From JBBSGD01 sp038254435 (GTDB lineage Bacteria > Actinomycetota > CADDZG01 > WHSQ01): DNA of 62,738 nucleotides. The stretch covers positions 1-62,738 of the forward strand of contig JBBSGD010000009.1 in NCBI GenBank assembly GCA_038254435.1, in the 5' to 3' direction. Below the pieces are notes generated by a model. The model did not search any database and had not been told where the DNA came from. It saw only the letters and a program-made list of their open reading frames with translations. A program made the translations under genes and the position numbers. This document shows positions 59,959-62,738 of the stretch, piece by piece (within the stretch, counting starts at the first letter, position 1; each line of letters starts with the position of its first letter).

Positions 59959-61254
59959 TTGCCCGAACTGATCTTGGCGGCGAGCAAGAGCACCTTCCGC
60001 TCGCTATCCGTTCGCAACTACCGCCTTTACTTCATTGGACAGATCGTTTCCGTCAGTGGCACCTGGATGCAGTCGCTCGCTCAGATGTGGCTCGTTTTGC
60101 AGCTCACCGGCAGCGGAGTCGCGCTCGGGATTACGACGGCGCTCCAGTTCGTCCCCATCCTCTTCGCCGGAGCTTGGGGTGGAGTTGTCGCCGACCGCCT
60201 CGACAAGCGCTCAGTTCTGATCTGGACGCAGAGCGCCATGGGCATGCTGGCCCTCACGCTGGGATTGATCACCCTGCTCGGCGTCACCGAGCTGTGGATG
60301 ATCTACGCCTTGGCCTTCCTCTTGGGCTGCGTCACCCTCGTGGATCACCCAACGCGCCAGAGCTTCGTTCAGGAGATGGTGGGGCCCGAGCACGTCGTCA
60401 ACGCCGTGGGGCTCAACTCCACGGTCTTCACCGCAGCCCGAGTCGTGGGCCCGGCCGTGGCCGGAGGAATCATCGCCACAGTCGGCATCCCCGCCTGCTT
60501 CCTTGTCAACGCGGCGTCCTTCGTCGCGGTCATCGTGGCGCTGCGGGCGATGGACCAGGACGCCTTCTTTTCCACCGATCCCGTCCCGAGGGGCAAGGGT
60601 CAGTTGCGGGCCGGCTTGCGCTACACGTGGTCGCATCGCGATCTTAGGATGCCGCTGATACTCCTGGCGGTGGCGAGCACACTCGCTTACAACTTCCGCA
60701 TCCTTCTGCCGCTGCTCGCCAAGGACTCGTTCCACGGGGGAGCCGGACTGTTCGGGCTTCTCTCGGCCGTCATGGGCGCGGGAACATTGATCGGGGCGCT
60801 CCTGGTAGCGAGCCGCACCAAACCGACCAGGCGCTGGCTCGTGGCGTCCGCCGCCTCGTTCGGCTTGCTCGTGATCGCGACGGGGCTTGCGCCGACCCTG
60901 GGCGCGGAGCTTGTCGTCCTCGTCCCCATGGGGGCGGCGAGCGTCGCCCTCACCTCCGCCACCAACACGATGTTGCAGCTCAACTCGGCGAGCCACATGC
61001 GGGGGCGGGTGCTGGCGCTCTTCTCGGTAGTGCTGCTGGGAAGCACGCCCATTGGCAGCCCGCTGATGGGATGGATCGCCGAGCAGTTCGGGGTCCGCTT
61101 TGCGTTCGTGATCGCCGGAGCCGCGACGACATTCGCCGCCGGAATCGCAGCGTGGCGCCTGGCACAGGTGCGCCGGGTGCGCCTTGCCGGCGCCGATGCC
61201 GATGCTAGCGAGGCCGACATCGCCGCCGCCGAGCGCGTGCGGAGCGCCGCGTAG
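59959..61254 (+). CDS. MFS transporter (EntS/DHA3-like)
   Basis: A protein of about 431 residues with 12 predicted helices. It has FRSLSVRNYRLYFIGQIVSVSGTWMQSLAQMWLV at the first helix and GAWGGVVADRLDKRSVLI, the loop 2-3 MFS signature. The EntS/DHA3 subgroup exports siderophores and drugs. The TTG at 59959 is chosen because GGAAAGGAG stands 8 nt upstream; the open frame extends 54 codons further without conserved sequence. Confidence 0.9.
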   Translation: MPELILAASKSTFRSLSVRNYRLYFIGQIVSVSGTWMQSLAQMWLVLQLTGSGVALGITTALQFVPILFAGAWGGVVADRLDKRSVLIWTQSAMGMLALTLGLITLLGVTELWMIYALAFLLGCVTLVDHPTRQSFVQEMVGPEHVVNAVGLNSTVFTAARVVGPAVAGGIIATVGIPACFLVNAASFVAVIVALRAMDQDAFFSTDPVPRGKGQLRAGLRYTWSHRDLRMPLILLAVASTLAYNFRILLPLLAKDSFHGGAGLFGLLSAVMGAGTLIGALLVASRTKPTRRWLVASAASFGLLVIATGLAPTLGAELVVLVPMGAASVALTSATNTMLQLNSASHMRGRVLALFSVVLLGSTPIGSPLMGWIAEQFGVRFAFVIAGAATTFAAGIAAWRLAQVRRVRLAGADADASEADIAAAERVRSAA

Positions 61255-61500
61255 GCCGCTCGGCGGGCAGTCTCCGGCGGGTGCTGTGCATGGTGGTCCT
61301 GGCAGGGTGTCGGGGTCTGGCAACCGGGGGGTCCCGCCGAAGGCGCTGGGTAGCCGAGGCTGGCGGGGCCTGGCCGTCGATTCTCGCCCGCGCCGTCGAG
61401 GCTCGCCGGGCAAGAGCGCCCGGCGCCGCGCCGCGTAGGCTCGGCTACCGATGAACGTGAACCGATCTCACGCCCCGGCCCCGCCGTTCGTTTGATCAGC

Positions 61501-61959
61501 ATGAAGCTCCCACCCTTTTCACTGCTCCTCGAGGAGCACGGTGCCGGCGTGTACGGCTTCCTCGTCGCGCTGTGCGGTCCGGCCGACGCCGAGGACTGCT
61601 GGCAAGAGACGTGGCTCGCGGCGCTTGGGGCCTACCCCAAGCTCACGCGCGCCGACAACCTGCGGGCGTGGCTTCTGACCATCGCCCGCAATAAGGCGCG
61701 CGATGCTCACCGGGCCCGGGCGAGGCGTCCGATCCCTGCCGCGAGCCTGCCCGACGCTCCGGCGCCGCCCCCACCCGAGTCCGATCCGTCTCTGTGGTCG
61801 CTCGTTGCCTCGCTTCCGGCCAAGCAGCGCTCCGCGCTCGCACTGCGCTTCGCGAGCGATCTCGCCTACAAGGACATTGCAGCAGTAATGGAGTGTTCCG
61901 AGCCTGCCGCTCGCCAAAGCGTGCGCCAAGGTCTAAGGAAGCTGAGGGAGGTCCTGTGA
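61501..61959 (+). CDS. ECF-type RNA polymerase sigma factor
   Basis: A 152-residue sigma-70 family protein. Region 2 is AEDCWQETWLAALGAYPKL with LRAWLLTIARNKARDAHRARARR. After a short Pro-rich linker comes region 4, LPAKQRSALALRFASDLAYKDIAAVMECSEPAARQSVRQGLRKL. No anti-sigma gene follows; instead its stop overlaps the alkyltransferase ATG (TGATG). It may act in an alkylation-stress response, or serve as a small transcription factor. TTG at 61492 is an alternative start. Confidence 0.85.
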   Translation: MKLPPFSLLLEEHGAGVYGFLVALCGPADAEDCWQETWLAALGAYPKLTRADNLRAWLLTIARNKARDAHRARARRPIPAASLPDAPAPPPPESDPSLWSLVASLPAKQRSALALRFASDLAYKDIAAVMECSEPAARQSVRQGLRKLREVL

Positions 61960-62564
61960 TGAAAGACATACAAGAGCAACTGCGGGCGGAGGCGCGCCGC
62001 GCCGCGTCTCCGGACGTAGAGGCGCTGACGAGGGAGGCGGCCGCGCGCGGGCTGGTAGACGTCGTCTACGGGGTGATCGAATCGCCTCTTGGCCCACTCG
62101 TCGCGGCGAAGAGCCGACGCGGCCTCATCCGGCTGGCGTACGCAACGGATGGAACCGACGGGGCCCTCGAGGAGATGGCGCGCCGCGTCTCGCCCCGGAT
62201 CCTTGAATCCCCCTCGCGGGTGGACGACGCGCGCCGCCAGCTCGACGAGTACTTCAACGGACGCCGCCGGGACTTCGAGCTCGATCTCGACTGGTCGATC
62301 CTGCAAGGCTTTACGCGCACGGTGCTCGAGGCGACCGCTGCAATCCCCTACGGACACGTGGCGACGTACAGGGAGGTGGCGAGCGACGCTGGGAGCCCCA
62401 GGGCCGTGCGCGCCGCGGGCAACGCCCTCGGATCCAACCCGATCCCGATCATCGTGCCCTGTCACCGGGTGCTGCGCACCGGCGGGGCCCTCGGCGGCTA
62501 CACCGGCGGCCTCGAGCGCAAGGAGTTCCTGCTGCGCCTCGAGGGCACCCTTCCGTCCCTCTAG
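61959..62564 (+). CDS. ogt: Methylated-DNA-[protein]-cysteine S-methyltransferase
   Basis: A 201-residue DNA repair protein. The active-site motif is IPIIVPCHRVLRTGG, and the helix-turn-helix/recognition block is IPYGHVATYREVASDAGSPRAVRAAGNALGSNP; both are complete. It removes alkyl groups from O6-alkylguanine by transfer to its cysteine. An N-terminal extension of about 35 residues (MKDIQEQLRAEARRAA and on) is charged and helical, not part of the usual enzyme. Translationally coupled to the sigma factor. Confidence 0.92.
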   Translation: MKDIQEQLRAEARRAASPDVEALTREAAARGLVDVVYGVIESPLGPLVAAKSRRGLIRLAYATDGTDGALEEMARRVSPRILESPSRVDDARRQLDEYFNGRRRDFELDLDWSILQGFTRTVLEATAAIPYGHVATYREVASDAGSPRAVRAAGNALGSNPIPIIVPCHRVLRTGGALGGYTGGLERKEFLLRLEGTLPSL

Positions 62565-62660
62565 CCCCGGGGCCGAGTGGGTGGCAGCGCGCACATTGAG
62601 CCTGTCGCAGAAAGAGGGCGCTTCATTTCTCGCGAAGCCAAAGAGTTCTCGAGATTGCCC

Positions 62661-62738
62661 TTAGGTAGCGGCAACGGAACCGTTTGCCCCTCCCGAGGAC
62701 AGCTTGCGCAGGTTGTGAGCCGCTGCCGCCATGCGCCA
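62661..62738 (-). pseudogene. C-terminal end of a DDE transposase, cut by the window edge
   Basis: The last 78 bp on the minus strand read WRMAAAAHNLRKLSSGGANG to a TAA stop. RxAAAHNLRKL is the usual C-terminus of IS5/IS1182-type DDE transposases. The rest lies beyond the window, so it may be intact or a remnant. Confidence 0.5.

Noticed and set aside
1..62738. CRISPR array or prophage
   Set aside because: No regularly spaced repeats with unique spacers, no cas genes and no phage structural or integrase genes were seen.

Overview
The window is high-GC DNA with GTG and TTG starts, 1-4 bp stop/start overlaps, a nitroreductase resembling the F420-linked FbiB C-terminal domain, DUF4012 and LPXTG surface proteins, a protein O-mannosyltransferase and an actinobacterial-type lasso leader peptide. 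Together these point to an actinobacterium, possibly a deep lineage such as Thermoleophilia; the lineage is an inference. About 50 genes are called. Most belong to one large surface-glycan (exopolysaccharide) locus with a lasso-peptide (RiPP) locus embedded in it.

Layout. 1-7.1 kb: methyltransferase, SDR, a stand-alone low-molecular-weight tyrosine phosphatase (LMW-PTP), an IS110-family element, a nitroreductase, and a DUF4388/LMW-PTP fusion. 7.1-19.2 kb: DUF4012 protein, small LPXTG protein, Wzz/BY-kinase, sulfotransferase, three glycosyltransferases, flippase and a double sulfotransferase. 19.3-27.7 kb: secreted proteins in paralogous pairs (two parallel beta-helix proteins, two FG-GAP proteins) around a sulfatase-fold enzyme; one beta-helix gene sits behind a class I c-di-GMP riboswitch. 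28.2-35.9 kb: O-antigen polymerase/ligase, three nucleotide-sugar epimerase/decarboxylase genes, a CpsF/TagA-type transferase and an initiating sugar-phosphate transferase. 36-46.8 kb: methyltransferase, deacetylase and GT2 continuing without gaps into an HPr-kinase-like gene and a lasso B2 protease, meeting head-on an operon of lasso precursor, cyclase, ABC transporter and PqqD/B1; then an O-mannosyltransferase and a 2OG-Fe(II) oxygenase. 46.9-58.1 kb: a nucleotidyltransferase of the type found with lasso kinases, GDP-sugar genes, SpoIID/LGFP protein and four GT4 glycosyltransferases. 58.2-62.7 kb: FGGY kinase, MFS transporter, ECF sigma factor coupled to an alkyltransferase, and the end of a transposase.

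How the genes work together (inference). Sugar nucleotides are made by the epimerases, the GDP-mannose/fucose enzymes and the UDP-glucuronate decarboxylase. The initiating transferase and many GTs build a repeat unit, the flippase and polymerase export and extend it, and the BY-kinase with the LMW-PTPs regulates chain length. Sulfotransferases and the deacetylase would decorate the polymer, and c-di-GMP controls at least one secreted matrix protein. The lasso locus has every core function (A, B1, B2, C, transporter) plus a kinase and nucleotidyltransferase that could phosphorylate and further modify the peptide. The two best leads are this kinase-equipped lasso locus and the IS110 element, whose left non-coding end contains sequences that read as the donor guides of a bridge RNA.
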